From the NCBI GenBank assembly GCA_964477035.1, contig CAYZCW010000015.1:1-53874 (forward strand): a DNA stretch of 53,874 nucleotides. Direction: 5' to 3'. The notes beneath the pieces are model-generated. The model did not search any database. It saw nothing but the letters and a program-made list of their open reading frames with translations, and had not been told where the DNA came from. The translations under genes were made by a program, and so were the position numbers. The stretch's first letter is position 1. Every line of letters starts with the position of its first letter. This DNA comes from SLSG01 sp964477035. GTDB taxonomy: Bacteria; Bacteroidota; Bacteroidia; Bacteroidales; UBA7960. This document shows, one piece after another, positions 34,226 to 41,832 of this stretch.

Positions 34226-34606
34226 TTATTTCTTGGCCTTCGGGCGCTTGGTTCCGTATTTGGACCTTCTCTGGTTGCGTCCATCCACCCCGCTGGTATC
34301 CAGGGCACCCCGGATAATATGATACCGCACACCGGGAAGGTCCTTGACCCTCCCGCCGCGAATCAGTACGATGGAGTGCTCCTGCAGGTTATGTCCTTCA
34401 CCGGGAATATAGGCGTTCACTTCCTTCCCGTTTGTCAGCCTGACCCTGGCCACCTTTCTCATGGCCGAATTGGGTTTCTTTGGGGTGGTGGTATAAACCC
34501 TGACACAAACCCCACGGCGCTGGGGGCACGAGTCCAAAGCGGGTGACTTGCTTTTGTACGTCACCTTATGGCGCCCTTTACGAACCAATTGCTGAATTGT
34601 TGGCAT
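34226..34606 (-). CDS. rpsL: Small-subunit ribosomal protein S12
   Basis: A 126-residue decoding-centre protein and first gene of the supercluster. It has the motif T-T-P-K-K-P-N-S-A, whose Lys residue pair is typical of streptomycin-sensitive S12, and the P-G-V-R-Y-H segment. The wild-type residues suggest no target-site streptomycin resistance. A strong promoter match lies 72 bases upstream and another box further out. Confidence 0.98.
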   Translation of the reverse strand: MPTIQQLVRKGRHKVTYKSKSPALDSCPQRRGVCVRVYTTTPKKPNSAMRKVARVRLTNGKEVNAYIPGEGHNLQEHSIVLIRGGRVKDLPGVRYHIIRGALDTSGVDGRNQRRSKYGTKRPKAKK

Positions 34607-34677
34607 ACTGTAATCTGAATTTTGTAAAAACTTCGCTTTTATTTGGTTAAATTCAATCCTGGCTATTTTTGGGAGTG

Positions 34678-34707
34678 CAAAGGTAAAAGTTATTTTTTGA
34701 AAACCAA
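34678..34707 (-). promoter_or_regulatory. Main promoter of the str-S10-spc-alpha cluster
   Basis: TTG (34705-34707) and TACCTTTG (34678-34685) are separated by exactly 19 bases on the minus strand and followed by CAC, an excellent match to the Bacteroidota -33/-7 promoter. The rpsL ATG is 72 bases downstream. Confidence 0.8.
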
Positions 34708-34840
34708 TATGGTTTCACAAAAAATCTCCCTGGCCTGTACAATTTAAAGCCTCAAAACAAAAGATTGATTTCCCATCCCGGTCAAAAAGCCGGATCACCC
34801 TGTGTTACAGGAGGATTAATCTCTCCTCATTTGAGGGGCA

Positions 34841-34848
34841 CAAAGTTA
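34841..34848 (-). promoter_or_regulatory. Second, upstream promoter box for rpsL
   Basis: TAACTTTG followed by TGCCCC on the minus strand matches TAnnTTTG. No TTG at -33. If used, it gives a structured leader of about 230 bases. Confidence 0.45.
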
Positions 34849-34963
34849 GGAAACTTTTTTGATAAATCGCCCTGTTTTTTTCAACAATACAAGGACTTAT
34901 CAACAGAAAGGTTGATTTGTTGATTCCTTGATTTGCTGGGGCAGAAGGAGGAGAGCCGGAAGG

Positions 34964-36067
34964 TCAGAACCGGTAGGCGGCCCGCTCCATCTCCCTCAGG
35001 TTGCGAAACTTTTTGGGAGGATCCAGGTGTTTCTCCAGGAATTTGTAGATCCTGAAGCGGATGTCCCGGCCCATGCGGTGGTCCATGCGGTCGAAGGAAT
35101 GCCCCCCGGGAATCGCCTGGAAGATTTCGTATTCGAAACTCCGGTTGTGCGCCTTCAGGGCACGGATCAGGTTTTCCACCTCCAGCACGTGGACATCTTC
35201 ATCGATGGTGTTGGTGTGGATCAGCAGGGGGATCCTGAGTTTTTCCGCATGGTGGACGGGGGAACGCCTTCTGTATTCGTCGATGTTCTGATCCACGGTC
35301 TGACCGATATGGTAGTCTGCGCTGAAGTAGCCCTCATAGCCGGCCCTTTTGTACCCCATCCGGGCCACCAGGTCGCTGACCGGAACCCCGGCAAAGGCGC
35401 ATTTATACAGATCCGGATGCTCAAAGGCATTCATCAGGGAGATCATGCCGCCATGGCTCCAGCCGATCAGTCCCACCCTCCGGGAATCAATCATGTGCCC
35501 GTAATTCTCCAGCATCATCAGCATGCTTTGGTGCACGTCCTCATTTTCCAGCCCGCCATAATCAATCAGTTCATGGTGGCCGCGTCCGTAGCCGGTGGAT
35601 CCCCGGTACTCGGGGGCCACCACGATGTACTGCTGGGCCATCAGTTCCCGGATGATGTGGGTGTAATACGTATTGAAATCCCCGTGCACCCCACCGTGTG
35701 AGAAAACGAGCAAGGGGTATTTCTTCGAAGGGTCGATGTCCTTGGGGATGAACACATAAGTCCAGAACTTGATGGGGTTTGAGTCCATCAGGTTGGTGGC
35801 CTTTTCGGCACCCCTGGGAGGCGGACCGGCCATAAACAGCTTGTCAATATAGGCCACGTCACCCACACGGTGATGCCATTGAATATCGTCAATGGCCTTT
35901 TCAAGCACGTCGAACCGAAAACGCAGGTTTCTGATCTCCTCCTGCATGGCCTGCTGCCTGCGGGCCATTTCCCCTCCGGCATCCTGCCCCAGCAAAGGCA
36001 GGGAGGCCAGTAAAATAAACCAAAAGATCAGGTTGGTCCGGGCAGGCAGTGGGTTGGTTGCTTTCAT
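34964..36067 (-). CDS. Secreted alpha/beta hydrolase, S9 peptidase-like
   Basis: A 367-residue protein with an N-terminal signal segment (about 10-27, L-I-F-W-F-I-L-L-A-S-L-P-L-L-G) and then a Glu/Arg-rich helix. The alpha/beta-hydrolase domain shows the oxyanion H-G-G (124-126), the nucleophile Ser204 in G-W-S-H-G-G, acid Asp289 or Asp291 in T-I-D-E-D and His323 in G-G-H-S-F. The Y-R-G-S-T-G-Y-G segment (154-161) is characteristic of prolyl-oligopeptidase (S9) family members. No beta-propeller is present, so it is a stand-alone catalytic domain, probably periplasmic. Peptidase versus esterase activity cannot be decided. It stands alone between rpsL and the divergent helicase gene. Confidence 0.88.
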   Translation of the reverse strand: MKATNPLPARTNLIFWFILLASLPLLGQDAGGEMARRQQAMQEEIRNLRFRFDVLEKAIDDIQWHHRVGDVAYIDKLFMAGPPPRGAEKATNLMDSNPIKFWTYVFIPKDIDPSKKYPLLVFSHGGVHGDFNTYYTHIIRELMAQQYIVVAPEYRGSTGYGRGHHELIDYGGLENEDVHQSMLMMLENYGHMIDSRRVGLIGWSHGGMISLMNAFEHPDLYKCAFAGVPVSDLVARMGYKRAGYEGYFSADYHIGQTVDQNIDEYRRRSPVHHAEKLRIPLLIHTNTIDEDVHVLEVENLIRALKAHNRSFEYEIFQAIPGGHSFDRMDHRMGRDIRFRIYKFLEKHLDPPKKFRNLREMERAAYRF

Positions 36068-36348
36068 CTGTCAGCTAATTTGTTGTTTCACGTCGGATGG
36101 GAATTGCCCGGCGGACAACTCCCGGTGCATCAGGACAGGCTGTCATGCCCCTTCCCAGGCATCAGCCAGGGTTAAGGGGGCAGCCAATGGCGCTGTAAAT
36201 ATATAATTTTCCGGAGAAATACCTGCAAAATGGCCTGCATTTGTGAGCCCGGGATGGGGAAGCCTGGCCGGAACGCGGGTACAGCGGGACGCCTTCACTT
36301 TGTTCCTGCAGAGAACCCGTGCATCCAGAGCATGGCCTGAATTTTTTC

Positions 36349-36356
36349 TATCTTTG
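36349..36356 (+). promoter_or_regulatory. -7 box of the helicase promoter
   Basis: TATCTTTG matches TAnnTTTG exactly, 58 bases before the helicase ATG. No TTG at the ideal -33 distance. Confidence 0.55.
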
Positions 36357-36359
36357 CCC

Positions 36360-36381
36360 CCGGATGCCGGGGGGCATCCGG
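36360..36381 (+). promoter_or_regulatory. Perfect hairpin at the 5' end of the helicase mRNA
   Basis: CCGGATGCC (36360-36368) and GGCATCCGG (36373-36381) form a perfect 9-bp stem with a GGGG loop. It begins 4 bases after the -7 box, so it would lie at the extreme 5' end of the transcript or overlap +1. It may stabilise the mRNA or act as an operator. Confidence 0.55.
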
Positions 36382-36413
36382 ACTGACCCTTGTCACTTAT
36401 TTATAGACACGCC

Positions 36414-38762
36414 ATGGCAAACTTCCTCAAGGACCTTAACGATGCCCAGAAAAAAGCGGTCATGGCAGCCGACGGGCCCGTCATGGTCATCGCGGGCGCC
36501 GGAAGCGGAAAGACCCGGGTCCTCACCTACCGGGTGGCCTACCTGCTGGAACAGGGCGTTCCCCCATTCAATATCCTGGCCCTGACCTTCACCAACAAGG
36601 CGGCCCGGGAAATGCGGGAAAGGATCGCCAGACTGGTGGATCCTTCCAGGGCCAAGGGACTGTGGATGGGAACCTTTCACAGCATCTTTGCGCGCATCCT
36701 GAGGGCAGAAGCCCCCAGGCTGGATTTCCCGGGGAACTTCTCCATTTATGACACGGACGACTCCAAAAGAGTGATCCGGAACATCCTGAAGGAACAGCAA
36801 CTGGATGACAAGACCTACCAGCCTTCCTATGTTCTGAGCCGGATATCCAACGCAAAAAACAACCTGATCTCCCCATCCGACTACAACGAGGATTTTGACA
36901 TCCAGACCCAGGACACCCAGTCACGCAAACCCAAACTCGGACTGCTTTACAGCCTGTACCAGCAAAGGCTGCGCAAGGCCTCTGCCATGGACTTTGACGA
37001 CCTGTTGTTCAATACCAATGTCTTGCTGAGGGATTTCCCCGAGGTCCTCTACAAATACCAGCAGCGGTTCCAATACCTTTTGGTGGATGAGTACCAGGAC
37101 ACCAACTTCTCCCAGTACCTCATCGTTAAAAAGCTGGCGGCCAACAATGAAAACCTCTGTGTTGTGGGGGATGATGCCCAAAGCATTTATGCCTTCCGGG
37201 GGGCCAATATCCAGAACATTCTGAACTTCCAGAAAGACTACCCGGACTACCGCCTCTTCAAGCTGGAGCAGAACTACCGTTCCACCGGACACATCGTGCA
37301 GGCCGCCAACAGCGTGATTGTCAACAACCAGGACCAGATATTCAAGAAAATATGGACGGGCAATAAACAGGGCGAGAAGATACAGGTGGTCAGGACCGCC
37401 ACGGAAGGGGAAGAGGCCCTGTGGGTGGCTTCGCGCATTTTTGAATTGCAGTCAGCAGGACAACATCCCAACAGCGCCTTTGCCATACTGTACCGCACCA
37501 ATGCCCAGTCCAGGGCCCTGGAAGAAGCACTCAGGAAGCGGAACATCCCCTACAGGATTTATGGGGGGGTCTCTTTTTACCAGAGGAAGGAGGTGAAGGA
37601 TGTTCTGGCCTATTTCCGGCTGGTGATCAATCCCCACGACGAGGACGCCCTGCTCCGGGTCATAAATTTTCCTGCCAGGGGCATCGGGCAGACCACCGTC
37701 AGCAAGCTGCTGTCGGCCGCCGGCCAGGCGGAGAAACCCCTGTGGGAATTGCTCAACGGCTCCGCGGACCCCGCACCCGGGCTGAACACAGGCACCCTGC
37801 GCAAACTGGAAGAGTTTGTCAGCCTGATCAGGGGGTTTGGGGCCAGGCTTTATAAAACCGATGCCTATTCCCTGGGGGAGGCCATCGTCAACCAGAGCGG
37901 CATCCGGAAACTCTACTTCGAAGACGGCACCCCCGAAAGCATCAACCGGAGGGAGAACATTGAGGAACTGCTCAGCGGGCTGAAGGATTTTGTGGAGGAA
38001 CCGCAGGATCCGGAACAGCTGCGCACCCTGGACGAATTCATGCAGGACATCGCGCTGCTGACCGATGCGGACATGAAGCAGGAGAAGAAGGAGGATACCG
38101 ACAAGGTGTCCCTGATGACCATCCATGCGGCCAAGGGTTTGGAATTCCCCTTTGTATTCATTGCCGGGGTGGAGGAGAACCTCTTCCCCTCCCTGCTGTC
38201 GATGAACAGCCGGGAAGAGCTTGAGGAAGAACGAAGGCTCTTCTATGTCGCCCTGACCCGTGCCATGGACCTGGCCACGGTCTCCTATGCCGAAAGCCGC
38301 TTTCGTTACGGAAATTTCACCCTTTGTGAACCCAGCCGCTTCATCGATGAACTGGATGCCGGCCATGTCGATTTCCTGATGCCCCGCGGCCTCCGCAAGC
38401 CGCCCCCCCCGAAGGAAAGCTTCCAGGAAGGACTGGCCCGCTTCCGGCAAATGAAAAGTCCTCCGGCAAGACCCGGCCCGCCAGCCGCGGCGAAGGCCGC
38501 CGCCTCCCCGGCCGGACCCAGGCCGGTGAAGGGCCTTTCGTCCCCCGGCTCATCAGGCTCCCCCTCCGGGCAGGAGGCTGGTTTCGCCATCCTCGATCCT
38601 GCCCTGCTGGCAGTCAGCACCCGGGTGGAACACCCCCGTTTCGGCACAGGCACCGTCACAGCCATCGAAGGCTCAGGGCAGAATGCCAGGGCCACCGTCG
38701 CATTCACCCAGTTCGGGCAGAAACAATTGCTGCTGAAGTATGCCCGGTTGAAAATCCTGTAA
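36414..38762 (+). CDS. pcrA: ATP-dependent DNA helicase UvrD/PcrA
   Basis: A 782-residue superfamily 1A 3'-5' helicase from the ATG at 36414. Motifs in order: I (A-G-A-G-S-G-K-T-R, 27-35), Ia (T-N-K-A-A-R-E-M), II (D-E-Y-Q-D-T), III (V-V-G-D-D-A-Q-S-I-Y-A-F-R-G), IV (L-E-Q-N-Y-R-S), V (M-T-I-H-A-A-K-G-L-E-F) and VI (F-Y-V-A-L-T-R-A). After a Pro/Ala/Ser-rich linker (about 690-730), a small C-terminal domain with H-P-R-F-G-x-G-x-V resembles the Tudor-like RNA polymerase-binding fold of PcrA/UvrD. Expected role: nucleotide excision repair, clearing of stalled polymerase and replication conflicts. Symbol is by family; uvrD would be equally acceptable. Confidence 0.95.
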   Translation: MANFLKDLNDAQKKAVMAADGPVMVIAGAGSGKTRVLTYRVAYLLEQGVPPFNILALTFTNKAAREMRERIARLVDPSRAKGLWMGTFHSIFARILRAEAPRLDFPGNFSIYDTDDSKRVIRNILKEQQLDDKTYQPSYVLSRISNAKNNLISPSDYNEDFDIQTQDTQSRKPKLGLLYSLYQQRLRKASAMDFDDLLFNTNVLLRDFPEVLYKYQQRFQYLLVDEYQDTNFSQYLIVKKLAANNENLCVVGDDAQSIYAFRGANIQNILNFQKDYPDYRLFKLEQNYRSTGHIVQAANSVIVNNQDQIFKKIWTGNKQGEKIQVVRTATEGEEALWVASRIFELQSAGQHPNSAFAILYRTNAQSRALEEALRKRNIPYRIYGGVSFYQRKEVKDVLAYFRLVINPHDEDALLRVINFPARGIGQTTVSKLLSAAGQAEKPLWELLNGSADPAPGLNTGTLRKLEEFVSLIRGFGARLYKTDAYSLGEAIVNQSGIRKLYFEDGTPESINRRENIEELLSGLKDFVEEPQDPEQLRTLDEFMQDIALLTDADMKQEKKEDTDKVSLMTIHAAKGLEFPFVFIAGVEENLFPSLLSMNSREELEEERRLFYVALTRAMDLATVSYAESRFRYGNFTLCEPSRFIDELDAGHVDFLMPRGLRKPPPPKESFQEGLARFRQMKSPPARPGPPAAAKAAASPAGPRPVKGLSSPGSSGSPSGQEAGFAILDPALLAVSTRVEHPRFGTGTVTAIEGSGQNARATVAFTQFGQKQLLLKYARLKIL

Positions 38763-38787
38763 ACCCGTCATTAATCATTAATTTTCG

Positions 38788-38795
38788 TATCTTTG
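38788..38795 (+). promoter_or_regulatory. -7 box before the DUF4290 gene
   Basis: TATCTTTG followed by CACAAT, a full TAnnTTTG match with a CAC start context, lies about 137 bases before the ATG at 38933. The upstream flank is AT-rich. Confidence 0.55.
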
Positions 38796-38932
38796 CACAA
38801 TCCGTCAGGCTGTCCGTGCCGCTGCTGACTGCCCGTTTAACCCGGCCGGCATCCCCCTGCGATGGCTGGCACTTACCAGGAAGACGGCGGACCTTAAACA
38901 AGCGATACACCATTTCATTTCACTGATTCTTT

Positions 38933-39565
38933 ATGGAGTACAATACTTCCCGTTCAAAAATGAACATTTCTGAATACGGACGAAATATTCAGAAAATGAT
39001 CGAACACATCATGAGCTTTGATGACAGGGAGAAGCGCAACCACCTCGCCCGGGCCACCATCAATGTCATGGGACAACTCAACCCGCACCTGCGCGATGTG
39101 AATGATTTCAAGCACAAGCTGTGGGACCACCTCTTCATCATGTCAGACTTCAAACTCGACGTCGACTCCCCCTATCCTGTCCCCTCGCCCGAGATCCTGA
39201 CCAGGAAGCCGGAGCAACTGGACTATTCGTCCAACAATGTCACCTTCAAGCACTACGGAAGGTACATTGAGCGCATCATAGAAAAGGCCTGCGAACTGGA
39301 GGAGGGAGAGGAAAAGGATGCACTCATCCGGCTGATCGCCAACCACCTGAAGAAATCCTACCTCACCTGGAACCGGGATGCGGTCACCGATGAGGAAATC
39401 GCCGCCCACCTGAACCAGCTTTCGGGCGGGCGGCTGACACTCCCCGAGGACATCAAGTTGCACAGCACCCCCGAGGTGTTCATCAAACCCAAAAAGAAGA
39501 AATTCCAGGGCAAGCAAGGCAACGGGAAATATTCCCAACACAACAAGGGCAAGAAAACGCATTAA
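38933..39565 (+). CDS. DUF4290 family protein
   Basis: A 210-residue, charged, mostly helical cytosolic protein without signal peptide or membrane segment. It starts M-E-Y-N-T-S-R-S-K-M and contains E-Y-G-R-N-I-Q-K-M-I-E-H and a second similar helix H-Y-G-R-Y-I-E-R-I-I. It ends in a low-complexity Lys/Gln/Gly/Asn tail (about 185-210). From memory this is the DUF4290 family, restricted to Bacteroidota and often next to murA. Function is unknown; the basic tail would suit RNA or ribosome contact, which is speculation. murA starts 176 bases downstream. Confidence 0.8.
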   Translation: MEYNTSRSKMNISEYGRNIQKMIEHIMSFDDREKRNHLARATINVMGQLNPHLRDVNDFKHKLWDHLFIMSDFKLDVDSPYPVPSPEILTRKPEQLDYSSNNVTFKHYGRYIERIIEKACELEEGEEKDALIRLIANHLKKSYLTWNRDAVTDEEIAAHLNQLSGGRLTLPEDIKLHSTPEVFIKPKKKKFQGKQGNGKYSQHNKGKKTH

Positions 39566-39741
39566 CCACTCACGAAACGCTTGTCCGGTTCCGACCTGTC
39601 ATGCTGTCGGGTCAGGCAATCCGGCCATGAGGCCATCCGCCCGTGACAATTTCAGGGGCCTGTTTGGCATCATGGCTTTTTTTTTGTTTCTTGGACGGAC
39701 TTTCACAGAATCTTCATCGGATCATTCACAAGACTTTCAAC

Positions 39742-41046
39742 ATGGGCTCATTTGAAATCACCGGGGGCATGCCCCTGAAAGGCGAGATCATCCCGCAGGG
39801 TGCGAAGAACGAGGCCCTGCAGGTCCTCTGCGCCACCCTGCTGACCGGGGAAGAGGTCGTCCTTGACAACGTCCCGGACATCCTGGATGTGAACAAATTG
39901 ATTGATTTGCTGTCGGATTTCGGGGTGCTTGTCAGGAAACTGGAGCCGGGACGTTTTTCCTTCCACGCCGGGGGACTGGACCCCTCATTCCTCGACAGCG
40001 AGGAATTCCTCAGCAAGGTCTCCCAACTCCGGGGTTCCGTCATGGTGGTCGGACCGCTGCTGGCACGCTTCGGGAAGGCGTGCATCCCCCGGCCCGGAGG
40101 CGACAAAATCGGCCGCAGGCGGCTGGATACGCACTTTCTGGGGCTGGAGAAACTGGGGGCGCGTTTTCACTACGACCAGGCGGCAAGCACCTACCGGATC
40201 GAGGGAGACAAGCTGAAAGGGACATACATCCTGCTCGATGAGGCCTCGGTGACCGGCACGGCCAACATCATCATGGCCGCCAGCCTGGCAAGCGGGACCA
40301 CCACGGTGTACAATGCAGCCTGCGAGCCATACCTGCAACAGCTTTGCCGCATGCTGAACGCCATGGGGGCAAAAATCAGCGGGATCGGATCCAATTTGCT
40401 GACCATAGAGGGAGTGAAACACCTTGGCGGCTGCAGCCACCGGCTCCTGCCCGATATGATTGAGATCGGCAGCTTCATCGGGCTGGCCGCCATGACCCGG
40501 TCAGACATCACCATCAGGAATGTACACTACAGGGAGCTGGGGCTGATCCCGGATGTGTTCCGCAGGCTGGGCATCCGGATGGACCTGATCGGGGACGACC
40601 TGCACATTCCTTCACAGGAGGTCTATGAAGTGGAAAGTTTCATAGATGGCAGCATCCTGTCCATCAGCGACGCACCCTGGCCGGGCTTCTCGCCGGACCT
40701 GCTGAGCATCGTTTTGGTCGTGGCCACCCAGGCACAGGGCAGTGTGCTGATTCACCAGAAAATGTTCGAAAGCCGGCTCTTCTTTGTGGACAAGCTCATC
40801 GACATGGGAGCCAAGATCATTCTGTGCGACCCCCACCGGGCCACGGTCATCGGCCTGGGCAGGAAGCACCAGCTCAAACCGCTGGAGATGACCTCCCCGG
40901 ATATCCGGGCGGGCGTGGCCCTGCTGATCGCGGCCCTGAGCGCCCCGGGAACAAGCATCATTCACAACATCGATCAGATTGACAGAGGCTATCAGTCCAT
41001 CGACCACCGCCTGCAGCAGCTCGGAGCACGCATAACCAGGTTTTAG
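39742..41046 (+). CDS. murA: UDP-N-acetylglucosamine 1-carboxyvinyltransferase MurA (Asp type)
   Basis: A 434-residue enzyme transferring enolpyruvate from PEP to UDP-GlcNAc, the first committed step of peptidoglycan synthesis. The ATG at 39742 (M-G-S-F-E-I-T-G-G) is preferred; 33 further upstream codons form a hydrophobic, non-family stretch. Substrate residues K-N (22-23) and the R-P-G-G-D-K-I-G-R-R-R-L-D loop are visible. The loop position that is Cys115 in E. coli is Asp121 here. Asp variants are catalytically competent but are not alkylated by fosfomycin, so intrinsic resistance of the enzyme is expected. A hairpin follows the gene before grpE. Confidence 0.96.
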   Translation: MGSFEITGGMPLKGEIIPQGAKNEALQVLCATLLTGEEVVLDNVPDILDVNKLIDLLSDFGVLVRKLEPGRFSFHAGGLDPSFLDSEEFLSKVSQLRGSVMVVGPLLARFGKACIPRPGGDKIGRRRLDTHFLGLEKLGARFHYDQAASTYRIEGDKLKGTYILLDEASVTGTANIIMAASLASGTTTVYNAACEPYLQQLCRMLNAMGAKISGIGSNLLTIEGVKHLGGCSHRLLPDMIEIGSFIGLAAMTRSDITIRNVHYRELGLIPDVFRRLGIRMDLIGDDLHIPSQEVYEVESFIDGSILSISDAPWPGFSPDLLSIVLVVATQAQGSVLIHQKMFESRLFFVDKLIDMGAKIILCDPHRATVIGLGRKHQLKPLEMTSPDIRAGVALLIAALSAPGTSIIHNIDQIDRGYQSIDHRLQQLGARITRF

Positions 41047-41135
41047 GCAGGCATCGAAAGGACTGACAAAATGGCCTCTCCATGCCCATTGGCAGGCTAT
41101 TTGATAAGACTGGGGGACCAGCAACATGACCGCCT

Positions 41136-41183
41136 GCCATGGCCTGCCGGGGGTTCAGGATGTCCCCCGGCGGCCAGAATGGC
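41136..41183. terminator. Long imperfect hairpin between murA and grpE
   Basis: GCCAT-GGCC-GCCGGGGG (from 41136) pairs with CCCCCGGC-GGCC-ATGGC (to 41183): helices of 5, 4 and 8 bp separated by a 1-base and a 3-base bulge, with a 10-base loop. There is no T tract on either strand, so it may act as a factor-dependent terminator, an mRNA 3'-end stabiliser for murA or a leader element of grpE. Confidence 0.5.
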
Positions 41184-41236
41184 ATGAGGCCGTCATGGCT
41201 TGCAGAGTAACCAAAGGTTTAAACCAGGAAACAGCA

Positions 41237-41818
41237 ATGAATAAGAAAGGATCAGAAAAGCCCCTGGCATCCGACGAAAAAGACACGGAATCCATGGGGA
41301 AGAAGGCCGGAAGACCGGCGGCCAACGAGAAGGAAAAAGGCAGGGCAAAGACCGGGCAACAGGACGCAGAACGGCTCAGGGAACTGGAAGAGAAGCTGGA
41401 GGAATCCAATGACAAATTCCTGCGCCTGTTTTCGGAATTCGATAATTTCCGCAAGAGGACTACCAGGGAACGACTGGAATTGATCAAAACCGCGGCGGAG
41501 GATGTGATCTCTGCCCTGCTGCCGGTTCTGGATGATCTGGAAAGGGCCTGCAAGATGCAGGGAAAGGATGGTGAAACCGCCGGAACAGACGATGGTATAT
41601 TGCTGATTTATAATAAGTTCAAGGCCATTCTACGGCAAAAAGGCGTGGAGGAAATTCCCGCCCTTGGAGAACCATTCGACACCGACCTGCATGAGGCCGT
41701 CACCCACATCCCGGCCAGCGGGAAAGAACAGAAGGGGAAGGTCGTCGATGAACTGCAGAAAGGCTACAAACTGAACGGCAGGGTGATCCGCTTTGCGCGG
41801 GTCGTCGTGGCCAGCTAA
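41237..41818 (+). CDS. grpE: Nucleotide exchange factor GrpE
   Basis: A 193-residue co-chaperone that releases ADP from DnaK. The ATG at 41237 (M-N-K-K-G-S-E-K) is chosen; the upstream in-frame stretch runs through the hairpin. A charged disordered N-terminus (about 1-45) leads to a long coiled coil (L-R-E-L-E-E-K-L-E-E-S-N-D-K-F-L-R-L-F-S-E-F-D-N-F-R-K-R) and a C-terminal beta domain with L-H-E-A-V-T-H-I-P and R-V-I-R-F-A-R-V-V-V. dnaJ follows 14 bases later. dnaK is not in the window. Confidence 0.97.
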   Translation: MNKKGSEKPLASDEKDTESMGKKAGRPAANEKEKGRAKTGQQDAERLRELEEKLEESNDKFLRLFSEFDNFRKRTTRERLELIKTAAEDVISALLPVLDDLERACKMQGKDGETAGTDDGILLIYNKFKAILRQKGVEEIPALGEPFDTDLHEAVTHIPASGKEQKGKVVDELQKGYKLNGRVIRFARVVVAS

Positions 41819-41832
41819 ACCAACCAAGGAGA

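Larger units (their letters stand above)
34607..34963. promoter_or_regulatory. Long non-coding leader of the ribosomal cluster
   Basis: This 357-base gap holds no gene. It contains two TAnnTTTG boxes on the minus strand (34678 and 34841), a small hairpin CCTGT-gtt-ACAGG (34799-34811) between them and a GAGGA...TCTCCTC inverted repeat near 34811-34828. A transcript from the outer box would have a leader of about 230 bases, long enough for feedback control by ribosomal proteins. No known leader motif was recognised. Confidence 0.45.
36068..36413. other. Intergenic region between divergent hydrolase and helicase genes
   Basis: A 346-base gap without a supported gene. The right part holds the helicase promoter box and leader hairpin (listed separately). 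On the minus strand TATATTTA near 36197-36204 is one base off TAnnTTTG and might serve the hydrolase gene. Nothing else was recognised. Confidence 0.4.

Noticed and set aside
39585..39624. Hairpin after the DUF4290 gene
   Set aside because: CCGG/CCGG and CCGAC/GTCGG pairings leave an unpaired 7-base segment on one side only and no T tract follows; too weak to call.
41047..41236. CIRCE or other HrcA site upstream of grpE
   Set aside because: No TTAGCACTC-N9-GAGTGCTAA-like sequence is present; only the imperfect hairpin is seen.
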